Below the pieces are notes generated by a model, which saw only the letters and a list, made by a program, of their open reading frames with translations, ran no database searches and was not told the origin of the DNA. Position numbers and translations under genes: made by a program. Of a DNA stretch of 64,000 bases, positions 36,909 through 45,694 are shown in pieces. The first letter of the stretch is position 1. Every line of letters starts with the position of its first letter. This stretch comes from Leptothrix cholodnii SP-6 (GTDB lineage Bacteria; Pseudomonadota; Gammaproteobacteria; Burkholderiales; Burkholderiaceae_C). The DNA is taken from assembly GCF_000019785.1 (NCBI RefSeq), contig NC_010524.1, positions 3,894,001-3,958,000 on the forward strand, read 5' to 3'.

Positions 36909-37514
36909 TCAGCGCCCCGCCGGCCAGAAACGCAGCCCGATCGCCCCCAGCAGCGTGCCCCAGAACACGCCGCCGGCGTGCGCCAGCGGGGCGATCGCGA
37001 TGTCCCAGCCGGCGACGTGGATCAGCGGCCCGGCCCACGGCTGTTCGAGCGCCACCTTGAGCAGCAGGCCGGCCAGCACCGCCGCCCCCAGCCCGCGCTC
37101 GCCGGTCGATCGCCCGCGCAGGCAAAGGCCGGTCGCGCACACCGCCACGCCCGCGTGCAGCACGCCCGACAACCCGCCGTATCGCTGCAGCTGCGGCTGA
37201 ATCAGCAGGCTCAGATGGGTCAGCGGCCAGGCCAGCGCCCAGGCCCAGGCGGCCGCTCGCGGCGGATTCAGGAACCAGCCCAACAAGGCCACCAGCAGCG
37301 CACCGAGCAGGTTGGCCAGCCAGTGCAAGTCACTGAAATGCACCCAGGCGGCGCTCCACCAGCGCCACGGCTCGGCCCCGGCCCGGGCCGGCTGCCAGCT
37401 CAGCACCTCGCGGCTGAGCGGATCGGCCACGCCCATGAGCAGCGCAGGCACCAGCAGCAGCGCCCAGACCATCAGCCAGGCGACGCGGCCCGAACTCAGG
37501 CGCAGAGGGCGCAT
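36909..37514 (-). CDS. Rhombosortase-like rhomboid protease (RrtA type)
   Basis: A 201-residue intramembrane serine protease. About six hydrophobic segments. 'WVHFSDLHWLANLLGALLVA' (57-76) corresponds to the family's H-x-x-x-H...N block; 'YGGLSGVLHAGVAVCA' (112-127) holds the nucleophile Ser116 in a GLSG motif; 'LLKVALEQPW' is a conserved K-x-x-x-E pair; 'AHAGGVFWGTLLG' (178-190) holds the catalytic His179. The short length and the GLSGxLH form point to the rhombosortase subfamily, which cleaves C-terminal GlyGly-CTERM signals, rather than GlpG. No protein in this window has a GlyGly-CTERM tail. It follows glnE by 20 bp. Confidence 0.78.
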   Translation of the reverse strand: MRPLRLSSGRVAWLMVWALLLVPALLMGVADPLSREVLSWQPARAGAEPWRWWSAAWVHFSDLHWLANLLGALLVALLGWFLNPPRAAAWAWALAWPLTHLSLLIQPQLQRYGGLSGVLHAGVAVCATGLCLRGRSTGERGLGAAVLAGLLLKVALEQPWAGPLIHVAGWDIAIAPLAHAGGVFWGTLLGAIGLRFWPAGR

Positions 37515-37534
37515 CACGCCGCGGGTGCCGCGGT

Positions 37535-40306
37535 TCAGGCGCCGAAGACGGCCCGCCAGAGCGCCAGCACGGCTTCGCGGTGCGCCGCCAGCGGGCCGAG
37601 TTCGGCCAGGTCGAAGGCGGTGCTGGCTTCGTCGAGCCGCGCCCGGTGCTGGGCCCGGCGCATCTCGCGGTAGGCGTCGGCCGCGGCGGTGCCTACACCT
37701 TCGGGCAGCAGGCCGACCTGTTCGGCACGGCCGAGCAAGGCGATGTTGCCGAGGTTGTCCATCAGGCCCGGATGCACGGCGCTGTGCGCCAGCACCAGCA
37801 GCTGCACCGCGAACTCGACGTCGATCATGCCGCCCGGGCTGTGCTTGAGCTCGAACCGGTCGGCTCGCAGGTTCTGCGCCGCGCGCATGCGCTCGCGCAT
37901 GACACGCACCTCCTCGCGCAGCGCGGGGAAATCGCGCGGCGCGCACAGCACGCTGCGGCGCGTCGCCTCGAACCGTGCATCGAGCGCCGGCAGGCCCGCA
38001 CACCAGCGCGCCCGCGTGATGGCCTGGTGCTCCCAGGTCCAGGCGGTGTTGCTGCCGCGGCCCTGCTGATAACGCTCGAACGACGCCAGCGACGTCACCA
38101 GCAGGCCGGAGTTGCCGTTGGGCCGCAAGGCGGTGTCGATCTCGTAGAGCGCGCCCGCCGAGGTGCGCAGCGACAGCCAGGTGATCAGCTTGCGCGCGAA
38201 CGCGGCGTAGATCTCGGCGGCGCGTTCGTCGTCGTCCTCGTAGACGAAGACCAGGTCGAGATCGCTGCCGTAACCGAGCTCCTTGCCGCCCAGCTTGCCG
38301 TAGGCGATGACCGCGAACTGCGGCTCGGCGCGGTGGCGCTGGCGCAGGTGCTGCCAGGCCCAGCACATGCCGCATTCGAGCGTGGCGTCGGCCAGCGCCG
38401 ACAGGTCGTCGGCGACCTGCTCGACGCTGATCTCGCCCTCGACGTCGCGCACCAGGATGCGGAAGGTCTCGGCCTGGTGGGCGCGCCGCAGCGTGTCGAG
38501 CAGCGACTCCTCGTCGGCCTGGCCGGAGCGCATCCAGGCCAGATGGCGCTCGTCGAGATCGGACCGGTAGGCCCGCGGGTCGAAGCGCTGGTGCGACATG
38601 CGCGCGTCGGCCAGCTCGTCGATCACGCCCGGGTGCTGCATGAGGTAGCGCATCGGCCAGCGCGCCAGGCCCAGCAGCTGCAGCAGCCGGCCCAGCACCT
38701 GCGGCCGTTCGGCCAGCAGCGCCAGATAGCTGTCGCGGCGCAGCAGCGGCTCGACCCAGTCGATGAAACGCAGCAGCGCCTCGTCGCGCTGCGCCGGCGT
38801 CAGCGTGGTCTGCGCCTCGATGATGCGGCGCGCGCGGGCGAACAGGTGCGTCAGGCGCTGGCGCGCCTCGTCGCGCAGCAGCACCACCCGCGGGTGTTCG
38901 ACAAAGCGCTGCACCCGCTCGGCCACCGCCGGGTTCAGGCCGACCAGCAGCGCCGGGCTGTCGAGGCTGAGCGGCTCGCCGCCGCAGTTGCGGCAGCCCG
39001 AGCCGCCGTTGCCACGCTGGGGCGGGCGGCCGTCGTGCAGCAGCGCGTCGAACTCGGTGGCGACCACCTCGCGGTGCGCGCACAGCTGCTCGATCAGCTC
39101 GCAGGCGTCGACCCGGCAGGCCAGCCCCATCGAGGCGGCGATCCAGCGCAGATCGGCATCGGCGGTGGGCAGCAGGTGGGTCTGCTGATCGTCGAGAAAC
39201 TGGATGCGGTGCTCGACCCGGCGCAAGAAGACATAGGCCTGCGCCAGCCGCTCGGCGGTCTCGGGCTTGATCATGCCCACCGCGGCCAGCAGCGACAACG
39301 CCTTGACCGTCGAGCGGGTGCGGATCTCGGGGAACTGGCCGCCGCGCACCACCTGCAGCAGCTGCACGATGAACTCGATCTCGCGGATGCCCCCGCGCGA
39401 CAGCTTGACGTCGTTGGCGCGCTCGGGCCGGCCGGCGGCGCGGCGATTGGCCTCGTCGCGGATCTTGCGATGCAGCTGGCGCAGGCCCTCGAACACGCCG
39501 TAATCGAGGTAGCGCCGGTAGACGAACGGCCCCACCGCATCGGCCAGCGGCTTGGCACGGCCGGCCAGCACGGCGCTGCGCGGCGCCACCACGCGGCTCT
39601 TGAGCCACGCGAAGCGCTCCCACTCGCGGCCCTGGACGAGAAAGTACTCCTCCAGCATCGCCAGACTGACCACCGGCGGGCCGGCGTTGCCGTTGGGCCG
39701 CAGCGCCAGGTCCATGCGGAAGACGAAGCCGTCCTCGGTGACGTCGCCGATCAGCGCACGCAGCCCACGCGCCAGCTGGGCGAAATACTCGTGCGCCGAG
39801 ATCACGCCGGCGCCGTTGGCCCGGCCAAGGGTCTGGCCCTCTTCTTCGTAGACGTAGATCAGGTCGATGTCGGACGACACGTTGAGCTCGCGCGCGCCGA
39901 GCTTGCCCATGCCGATGATCCAGAAATCGATGTCGCCGCCGGCCGCGTTGCGGGGTGCGCCATGCTGGGCATCGAGTTCGGCACGGGCGCTGCCCAGCGC
40001 GTGTTCGAGCGTCACCTCGGCCAGCTCGGTCATGGCCGAGGTGACGACCTCGACCGGCACGCGGGCCTCCACGTCGAGCACCGCCAGGCGCTCGAGCACC
40101 AGCTGGCGCAGCACCCGCAAGGCCGCCGGCACGCCGCGGCCGCGCTGCAGCAGCACGGCCAGCGTCTGTTCGATCTCGGCGCGGCGCGGCGGGCCCGGGG
40201 GCAGCAGCGCCAGGTCGGCAGCGAGCGCGCGGCGCACGCGCTGCACGAAGCGGCTGTGAGAGGCGTCGGCCGTGGGGATGGGCGGGGTGGGGTCCAATAC
40301 CGCCAC
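37535..40306 (-). CDS. glnE: Bifunctional glutamine synthetase adenylyltransferase/deadenylylase
   Basis: Adjusts glutamine synthetase by adding and removing AMP under PII control. About 923 residues; E. coli GlnE has 946. Both nucleotidyltransferase domains are intact: the N-terminal deadenylylase with 'SSDIDLIYVYEEEG' and the C-terminal adenylylase with 'GYGSDLDLVFVYEDDD', each followed by an 'LRPNGN' block, and each with a PII-uridylyltransferase-type helical domain. The start is uncertain: the open frame runs to 40486 with no ATG in the right area, and GTG 40306 is my choice (TTG 40297 or 40327 are alternatives). Divergent from the YhdP-like gene; followed by the rhombosortase gene. Confidence 0.94.
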   Translation of the reverse strand: MAVLDPTPPIPTADASHSRFVQRVRRALAADLALLPPGPPRRAEIEQTLAVLLQRGRGVPAALRVLRQLVLERLAVLDVEARVPVEVVTSAMTELAEVTLEHALGSARAELDAQHGAPRNAAGGDIDFWIIGMGKLGARELNVSSDIDLIYVYEEEGQTLGRANGAGVISAHEYFAQLARGLRALIGDVTEDGFVFRMDLALRPNGNAGPPVVSLAMLEEYFLVQGREWERFAWLKSRVVAPRSAVLAGRAKPLADAVGPFVYRRYLDYGVFEGLRQLHRKIRDEANRRAAGRPERANDVKLSRGGIREIEFIVQLLQVVRGGQFPEIRTRSTVKALSLLAAVGMIKPETAERLAQAYVFLRRVEHRIQFLDDQQTHLLPTADADLRWIAASMGLACRVDACELIEQLCAHREVVATEFDALLHDGRPPQRGNGGSGCRNCGGEPLSLDSPALLVGLNPAVAERVQRFVEHPRVVLLRDEARQRLTHLFARARRIIEAQTTLTPAQRDEALLRFIDWVEPLLRRDSYLALLAERPQVLGRLLQLLGLARWPMRYLMQHPGVIDELADARMSHQRFDPRAYRSDLDERHLAWMRSGQADEESLLDTLRRAHQAETFRILVRDVEGEISVEQVADDLSALADATLECGMCWAWQHLRQRHRAEPQFAVIAYGKLGGKELGYGSDLDLVFVYEDDDERAAEIYAAFARKLITWLSLRTSAGALYEIDTALRPNGNSGLLVTSLASFERYQQGRGSNTAWTWEHQAITRARWCAGLPALDARFEATRRSVLCAPRDFPALREEVRVMRERMRAAQNLRADRFELKHSPGGMIDVEFAVQLLVLAHSAVHPGLMDNLGNIALLGRAEQVGLLPEGVGTAAADAYREMRRAQHRARLDEASTAFDLAELGPLAAHREAVLALWRAVFGA

Positions 40307-40431
40307 TGGAGTGTCGTGCTCAGCCAAGGCCTTGACCTCGCAGCAACAACGCTGTGCTAGCGTTCCATCGGTCGTGCCACGTCCCAGCTGGGATCCGTGC
40401 GCCGCCGCCCGCTTCGGCCTGTCGTGTTTCC

Positions 40432-43400
40432 ATGTCCCTCGCTTCGCGCTCTCTTGCTCTCGTTCATCGCGGCCGCGCCCTCGCACAGCCCCTCGTGTCA
40501 GGCCTGCTCCGGGCGGCCATCGGCGTCGCCAGTATCGTCGTCGCGGCTTGGCTGACCTTGCAATGGGGAATTCTCCCCCGCCTCGACCACTGGCGCCCCG
40601 AGATCGAGGCCTGGAGCAGCAGGAGCCTGGGCCTGCCGGTACGAATCGGCACGCTGGCGGTGCGCGGCGACCTCTGGTCGCCGACGATCCTGGTGCGCGA
40701 CCTGCAGCTGCTGGCTGCCAACGGCCAGCCCGGGCTGCGGCTCGCCGACGTCGAAGCGGTCATCACGCCCGGCTCGCTGCTGCCGCGTTCACTCACCGAC
40801 TGGCGCCCGCACCTGCGCCGCCTCAGCCTGCGTGGCGCCGATCTGGCGGTGCAGCGTCTGGACGACGGCCGCTGGCAGCTGGCCGGCCTGGTGCTCGCCG
40901 ACGGTGACGGCAGCACGGCCCGCCGCCTGGTCGACTGGCTGCTGCGCCAGGGCGAGGTCGTGATCGCCGCCAGCACGCTCACCTACGCCGACACCCGCCT
41001 CGGTCCCGCCCCCGCACGCCTGAGCGACATCGAGCTGCTCTGGCGCAACCGCCTCGGCCGCCATCGGCTCACGCTCGGGCTCAGCGCGCCGCCGGACTGG
41101 GGCGGCCCGCTGCGCGCCGAGCTCGACCTGCGCGAGCCGCTGCTCGCCGCCGCCGGCCTGTGGCGCTCGGGCGACTGGGCGCGCTGGCGCACCGACATCC
41201 AGGCGCAGCTGCCCGCCGTGGCCCTGCGACGCGCCCAGGCGCTGCTGCCGCAGTCGGTCACCAACGGCCGGTCGTGGCAAGGTGGCAACGGCGCGCTGTC
41301 GCTGGCGCTGCGGCGCGACCAGGGCGAGTGGCGCAGCGCCCGCATCACGGCCGATCTGCGCGACCTGCAGCTGTCGCCGGCCCCGGGCGCCGAGCCGCTG
41401 CGCATCGCCCAGCTCGCCGGCACGCTGGTGGCGCAGATCGACGCCCGATCGCTGCAGCTGCAGGCCAGCGACTGGCAGCTGCAGCTGGCCGACGGCGCTG
41501 CGCCCTCGGCCACACGAACCACCGCCCCCGCCAGCAGCTGGTCGCTGAACTGGGATCGCAGCGACGCCGCCCAGGCCCGGCACACGCTGCAGGCCGACCG
41601 GCTCGACATCGCCACGCTCGCCACGCTGGTGCCGGCGCTGGCCCAGGCGCTGGCGCCGTCGGCATCGACATCCGCGCCGCCTGCCGCACCCGGCTGGCTC
41701 GCAAGCAGCAGGCCGGCCGGCACGCTGCGTGACCTGGAACTGCAGTGGAACGCGCCCCCCGGCGCCGCGCCCACCTGGCGCGCCAGCGGCCGGCTCAACG
41801 GGCTGAGCCTGCAGCCGGGCGAGCCGGCCGCACCGACCGGCACCGATCCGCCGGGCAGCGGCGTCGGACGGCCCGGCCTCTCGCCGGCCGATCTGCGCTT
41901 TCGCGCCAGCCAGGCCGGCGGCGAGGCCGAGCTCGACATGCGCGCCGGCTGGCTGGCGTTTCCGGGCCTGTTCGAGGAGCCGCGCCTGCCGCTCGATCGC
42001 CTGCAGGCCCAGCTGCGCTGGCGGCTGATCCCGGACGGCGCCTCGGCCCGGCCCGCCGCGGTCGAGATCGACGTGCGACACCTGCAGGTCGACAACGCCG
42101 ACCTGCGCGGCGAGGCCAGCGGCCGCTGGCAGGTGCGGCTGACGGATCGCGCCGTCGACGACCGGGCCGCCCGCGCCTGGGCCGCCTGGCCCGGCCAGCT
42201 CGAACTGCAGGCCCGGGTCGCCCAGGGCGACGCCACGCGGGTGCACCGCTACCTGCCGCAGGCCATCCCGGCGGATGTGCGCCATTACGTGCGCGACGCC
42301 GTGCGCGCCGGCCAGGTGCACGACTGGCAGGCCCAGGTGCGTGGCGCCTTGCGCGAGTTTCCGTTTGCCGATCCGGCGCAGGGTCGCTTCGAGATCGGCG
42401 GCCGGGTGCGTGGCGTCACGCTCGACTACGTGCCGGCCAGCCTCGGCCTGGCCGGCCCCGCCTGGCCGCGCCTGAGCCAGCTCGACGGCGGCCTGCACTT
42501 CGAGCGGCTGGGCATGCAGATCCGCCAGGCCAGCGCCCGGCTGGCCGACAGCGGCCGCGGCGAGACGCTGTTGACCGGCGTCGACGGCGGCATCACCGAC
42601 CTCGCCCATCAGCCCGAGCTCAAGCTCGAAGGCCGCGCCAGCGGGCCGCTCGACGACATGCTGCACTACGTCGACCGCTCGCCGGTGGGCGGCTGGCTGG
42701 CACAGGCGCTGGCCCAGGCCAGCGGCAGCGGCGCCGCGGCGCTCGACCTGAAGCTGGCAATTCCGCTGCTCGACGCCGAGCGCAGCCGCGTCACCGGCCG
42801 GCTCGCGCTGGCGGGCAGCCAATTCCAGATCCATCCGCTGGTGCCGCGCCTGAGCGACGTGCGTGGCGAACTGACCTTCAACGAACAGGGCTTCACGCTG
42901 CGGCCGACCCGCGCGCGCGCACTCGGCGGCAGCGTGCTGCTGCAGGGCGGCATGGACGCCGACCAGCCGGTGCGCCTGTCCGCCGAGGGCCAGGCCAGCG
43001 CCGAAGGCCTGCGGCTGGCTGCGCCCCACGAGGCGCTGGCCACGCTGGCGCGCCAGATGACCGGGCAGGCGCCGTACCGGCTGCAGATCGCGATCGATCG
43101 CCAGGGCACGCGCGTCGACGTCGCCAGCGCGCTGACCGGCCTGGCGCTGCAGCTGCCCGCCCCGCTCGGCAAGAGCGCCGAACTGGCCTGGCCGCTGCGC
43201 CTGCAGGTCGACGACACGACACCCGGCGAGGGCTCGCGCTGGTCGCTGCGGCTGGCCGACCGGGTGGCCGCACGCTGGCAGACCGAAGCCACCGGCGCGA
43301 TGCCCGAGCGCGGCTGGCTGCAGGTCGGCCAGGCCACCCGCGACGCCATGCCCGCCCTGCCGAGCGAAGGCTGGAGCGTGTCGCTGGCCGACGCCCGGCT

Positions 43401-44784
43401 GTCCATCGACGCCTGGACGCAGTGGTTCGACCGCTTGGGCGAGCGGCCTGGCGGCGCGTCCGCCGCCGCACCGGCCCGGCCCTCCGACCGCACCGAGTCG
43501 CTGGCCGCGCTGCACGACGTCAGGCTGCAACTGGGTGAACTCGAATGGCGCGGCCGGCGCTTCCATCAGGTCGACGCGCGGCTGGTGCAGAGCGCCGGCA
43601 TCGACGGCCAGCACTGGAACGGCCGCGTCGAGGCGCAGGAGCTGGCCGGCGACATCGAGCTGCGACTGCCGCCGCAGCCGAGCCAGCCGGCCCGGATGCG
43701 CGCCCGGCTGACGCGGCTCACGCTGGCCCGCGCGGACGGCGGCGCCTCGGCACCGACGCGGGCATCGGCGCCCATGCAGTCCTTCGACCCGATCGCCGAG
43801 CCGACGCCTGCCGCGAGCGCGACGGACGGCGCCACCGCCCGCGCCTCGCCGCTGCCGAGCCTCGACATCGAGGTCGAGCAGTTCCAGCTCGGCCAGCGGC
43901 CGATGGGCCGGCTGGTGCTGCGCGCCGGCCACCGGCCCGGCAGCCGCGCCGGCGCCTGGCACGACGAGTGGCAGATCGACCAGCTCTCGCTGCAGACCCC
44001 CGACGCACGGCTGGCGGCCACCGGCGTCTGGCAGACCACGCCCGGCGCGGCGGGCGTGCCGCTGTCGGCGCTCGAACGCAGCGGCAGCACGCGGCTGAAC
44101 TTCAAGCTCACGCTCGACGACAGCGGCGCGCTGCTGGACCAGCTCGGCTGGCCCGGCACGGTCCAGGGCGGCAGGGGTTCGCTGCAGGGGCGCATCGGCT
44201 GGCCGGGCTCCCCGTTCGATCCGTCGGTGCGCCAACTCGACGGCCAGCTGCGCATCGATCTCTCGGCCGGGCAGTTCCTGCAGGCCGATCCGGGCGTGGC
44301 CAAGCTGCTGGGCATCCTCAGCCTGCAGTCGCTGCCACGGCGCTTTCTGCTCGACTTCCGGGATCTGTTCCAGCAGGGTTTCAGCTTCGACCAGATCGAC
44401 GGCGACGTCGACCTGCAGGCCGGCCTGGCGCGCACCCGCAACCTGCGCATGCGCGGCGTGCAGGCGCTGGTGCTGACCGAGGGCGAGGCCGACCTGAACG
44501 CCGAGACGCAGGACCTGCACGTCTGGATCGTGCCGGATCTGGACGCCGGCGCCGCCTCGCTGGCCTACGCCGTCATCAACCCGGCCGTCGGCCTGGGCAC
44601 GCTGCTGGGCCAGCTGTTCCTGCGCAGATCGCTGACCGAAGCGGCCACCCGCGAGTTCCGCGTCGGCGGAACCTGGGACACGCCCTCGGTCACGCCGATC
44701 GGCCGCCAGCAGGGTCGGCCGCTGCCGCAACCGACCGGCGATCCGGCCGAGGCGGCGGCGTCGCAGCCGGCCACGCAGCCGTGA
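40432..44784 (+). CDS. YhdP-family AsmA-like envelope protein
   Basis: A 1450-residue protein with one N-terminal TM helix (about residues 22-45, 'AAIGVASIVVAAWLTLQWG') and an enormous periplasmic beta-rich body. YhdP/TamB/AsmA proteins form hydrophobic grooves that are thought to carry phospholipids between the inner and outer membranes. The C-terminal AsmA-like segment is clear: 'GVAKLLGILSLQSLPRRFLL', 'LDFRDLFQQGFSFDQIDGDV', 'NPAVGLGTLLGQLFLR'. ATG 40432 gives 'MSLASRSLALVHRG'. Length is normal or slightly long for betaproteobacterial YhdP. A nitrilase-family gene follows after 34 bp, as in many relatives. Confidence 0.92.
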   Translation: MSLASRSLALVHRGRALAQPLVSGLLRAAIGVASIVVAAWLTLQWGILPRLDHWRPEIEAWSSRSLGLPVRIGTLAVRGDLWSPTILVRDLQLLAANGQPGLRLADVEAVITPGSLLPRSLTDWRPHLRRLSLRGADLAVQRLDDGRWQLAGLVLADGDGSTARRLVDWLLRQGEVVIAASTLTYADTRLGPAPARLSDIELLWRNRLGRHRLTLGLSAPPDWGGPLRAELDLREPLLAAAGLWRSGDWARWRTDIQAQLPAVALRRAQALLPQSVTNGRSWQGGNGALSLALRRDQGEWRSARITADLRDLQLSPAPGAEPLRIAQLAGTLVAQIDARSLQLQASDWQLQLADGAAPSATRTTAPASSWSLNWDRSDAAQARHTLQADRLDIATLATLVPALAQALAPSASTSAPPAAPGWLASSRPAGTLRDLELQWNAPPGAAPTWRASGRLNGLSLQPGEPAAPTGTDPPGSGVGRPGLSPADLRFRASQAGGEAELDMRAGWLAFPGLFEEPRLPLDRLQAQLRWRLIPDGASARPAAVEIDVRHLQVDNADLRGEASGRWQVRLTDRAVDDRAARAWAAWPGQLELQARVAQGDATRVHRYLPQAIPADVRHYVRDAVRAGQVHDWQAQVRGALREFPFADPAQGRFEIGGRVRGVTLDYVPASLGLAGPAWPRLSQLDGGLHFERLGMQIRQASARLADSGRGETLLTGVDGGITDLAHQPELKLEGRASGPLDDMLHYVDRSPVGGWLAQALAQASGSGAAALDLKLAIPLLDAERSRVTGRLALAGSQFQIHPLVPRLSDVRGELTFNEQGFTLRPTRARALGGSVLLQGGMDADQPVRLSAEGQASAEGLRLAAPHEALATLARQMTGQAPYRLQIAIDRQGTRVDVASALTGLALQLPAPLGKSAELAWPLRLQVDDTTPGEGSRWSLRLADRVAARWQTEATGAMPERGWLQVGQATRDAMPALPSEGWSVSLADARLSIDAWTQWFDRLGERPGGASAAAPARPSDRTESLAALHDVRLQLGELEWRGRRFHQVDARLVQSAGIDGQHWNGRVEAQELAGDIELRLPPQPSQPARMRARLTRLTLARADGGASAPTRASAPMQSFDPIAEPTPAASATDGATARASPLPSLDIEVEQFQLGQRPMGRLVLRAGHRPGSRAGAWHDEWQIDQLSLQTPDARLAATGVWQTTPGAAGVPLSALERSGSTRLNFKLTLDDSGALLDQLGWPGTVQGGRGSLQGRIGWPGSPFDPSVRQLDGQLRIDLSAGQFLQADPGVAKLLGILSLQSLPRRFLLDFRDLFQQGFSFDQIDGDVDLQAGLARTRNLRMRGVQALVLTEGEADLNAETQDLHVWIVPDLDAGAASLAYAVINPAVGLGTLLGQLFLRRSLTEAATREFRVGGTWDTPSVTPIGRQQGRPLPQPTGDPAEAAASQPATQP

Positions 44785-44818
44785 GTGATCCAACCCGACC
44801 TCCAACCCGGTACCCCGC

Positions 44819-45637
44819 ATGAAGATCGCCGCGATCCAGATGGTCTCCAGCCCCGAGCTGGCCCACAACCTCGAACGCGCCACCGCGCTGGTGGGCGAAG
44901 CCGCCGCCGCGGGCGCCGAGCTGGTGGCGCTGCCCGAATACTTCTGCGTGATGGGCCGCCACGACACCGACAAGCTCGCCATCGCCGAGACGCCCGGCAG
45001 CGGGCCGATCCAGCAGCGCCTGGCCGAGCTGGCGGCCAAGCACGGCATCTGGCTGATCGGCGGCACGCTGCCGCTGCGGGTCGACGGCGACGCCGATCAC
45101 GCCACCAACAGCTGCCTGGTCCACGGCCCGACGGGCCAGCTGGTGGCGCGCTACGACAAGATCCACCTGTTCCGCTACGACGACGGCGAGCGCCGCTACG
45201 ACGAGGCCGCCACGCTGCGGCCGGGCCGCGAGCCGGTCGCGTTCGAGGCGGTCGGCCGCAGCGGTGAGACGTTGCGGGTGGGGCTGTCGATCTGCTACGA
45301 CCTGCGGTTTCCGGAGCTCTACCGCGCGCTGATGCGCCCGCCCTGCGACCTGCTGGTGGTCGGCGCGGCCTTCACCTACCCGACCGGCGAAGCCCACTGG
45401 GAGCTGCTGCTGCGCGCCCGCGCGGTCGAGAACCAGTGCCACGTACTGGCCAGCGCGCAAGGCGGGCGCCACGCCAACGGCCGGCGCACCTGGGGCCACA
45501 GCCTGGTGGTCGACCCGTGGGGCCGGCTGCTCGGCGATCTGGCCGAAGGCGAAGGCGTGGTGCTGGCCGAGGTCGAAACCCGCCGCACGACCGAGGTGCG
45601 CACGCAGTTGCCGGCACTGCAGCACCGCGTGCTTTGA
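44819..45637 (+). CDS. Nitrilase-superfamily amidohydrolase (Nit/omega-amidase-like)
   Basis: A 272-residue C-N hydrolase of the Nit branch, whose members hydrolyse deaminated glutathione or omega-amides. The catalytic triad is visible: Glu40 ('LVALPEYFCVMG'), Lys114 ('RYDKIHLFRYDDG') and Cys159 ('GLSICYDLRFPELYRALM'). 'AAFTYPTGEAHWELLLRARA' and 'GHSLVVDPWGRLL' fit that branch. It is probably cotranscribed with the YhdP-like gene. In many proteobacteria tldD follows this pair; here it does not. The stop is followed by a palindromic repeat element. Confidence 0.92.
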   Translation: MKIAAIQMVSSPELAHNLERATALVGEAAAAGAELVALPEYFCVMGRHDTDKLAIAETPGSGPIQQRLAELAAKHGIWLIGGTLPLRVDGDADHATNSCLVHGPTGQLVARYDKIHLFRYDDGERRYDEAATLRPGREPVAFEAVGRSGETLRVGLSICYDLRFPELYRALMRPPCDLLVVGAAFTYPTGEAHWELLLRARAVENQCHVLASAQGGRHANGRRTWGHSLVVDPWGRLLGDLAEGEGVVLAEVETRRTTEVRTQLPALQHRVL

Positions 45638-45645
45638 TCGGGGAG

Positions 45646-45678
45646 CAAGGCAACTTGGGGCGGCCCGGCGTTTCCTTG
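45646..45678. repeat. Palindromic intergenic repeat, copy 1
   Basis: CAAGGCAAC ... GTTTCCTTG with the core TTGGGGCGGCCCGGC between. A second copy with almost the same core lies at 52727-52760. One arm mismatch. It lies between two convergent genes (nitrilase and UbiH-like) and may end transcription from either side. Confidence 0.6.
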
Positions 45679-45694
45679 AGCGGCGCTGCCTCGT

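Noticed and set aside
40789-45066. 1425-codon open frame antisense to the YhdP-like gene
   Set aside because: Low-complexity Arg/Gly/Ala/Gln translation typical of antisense frames in GC-rich DNA; the plus-strand protein has clear AsmA-like features and start.
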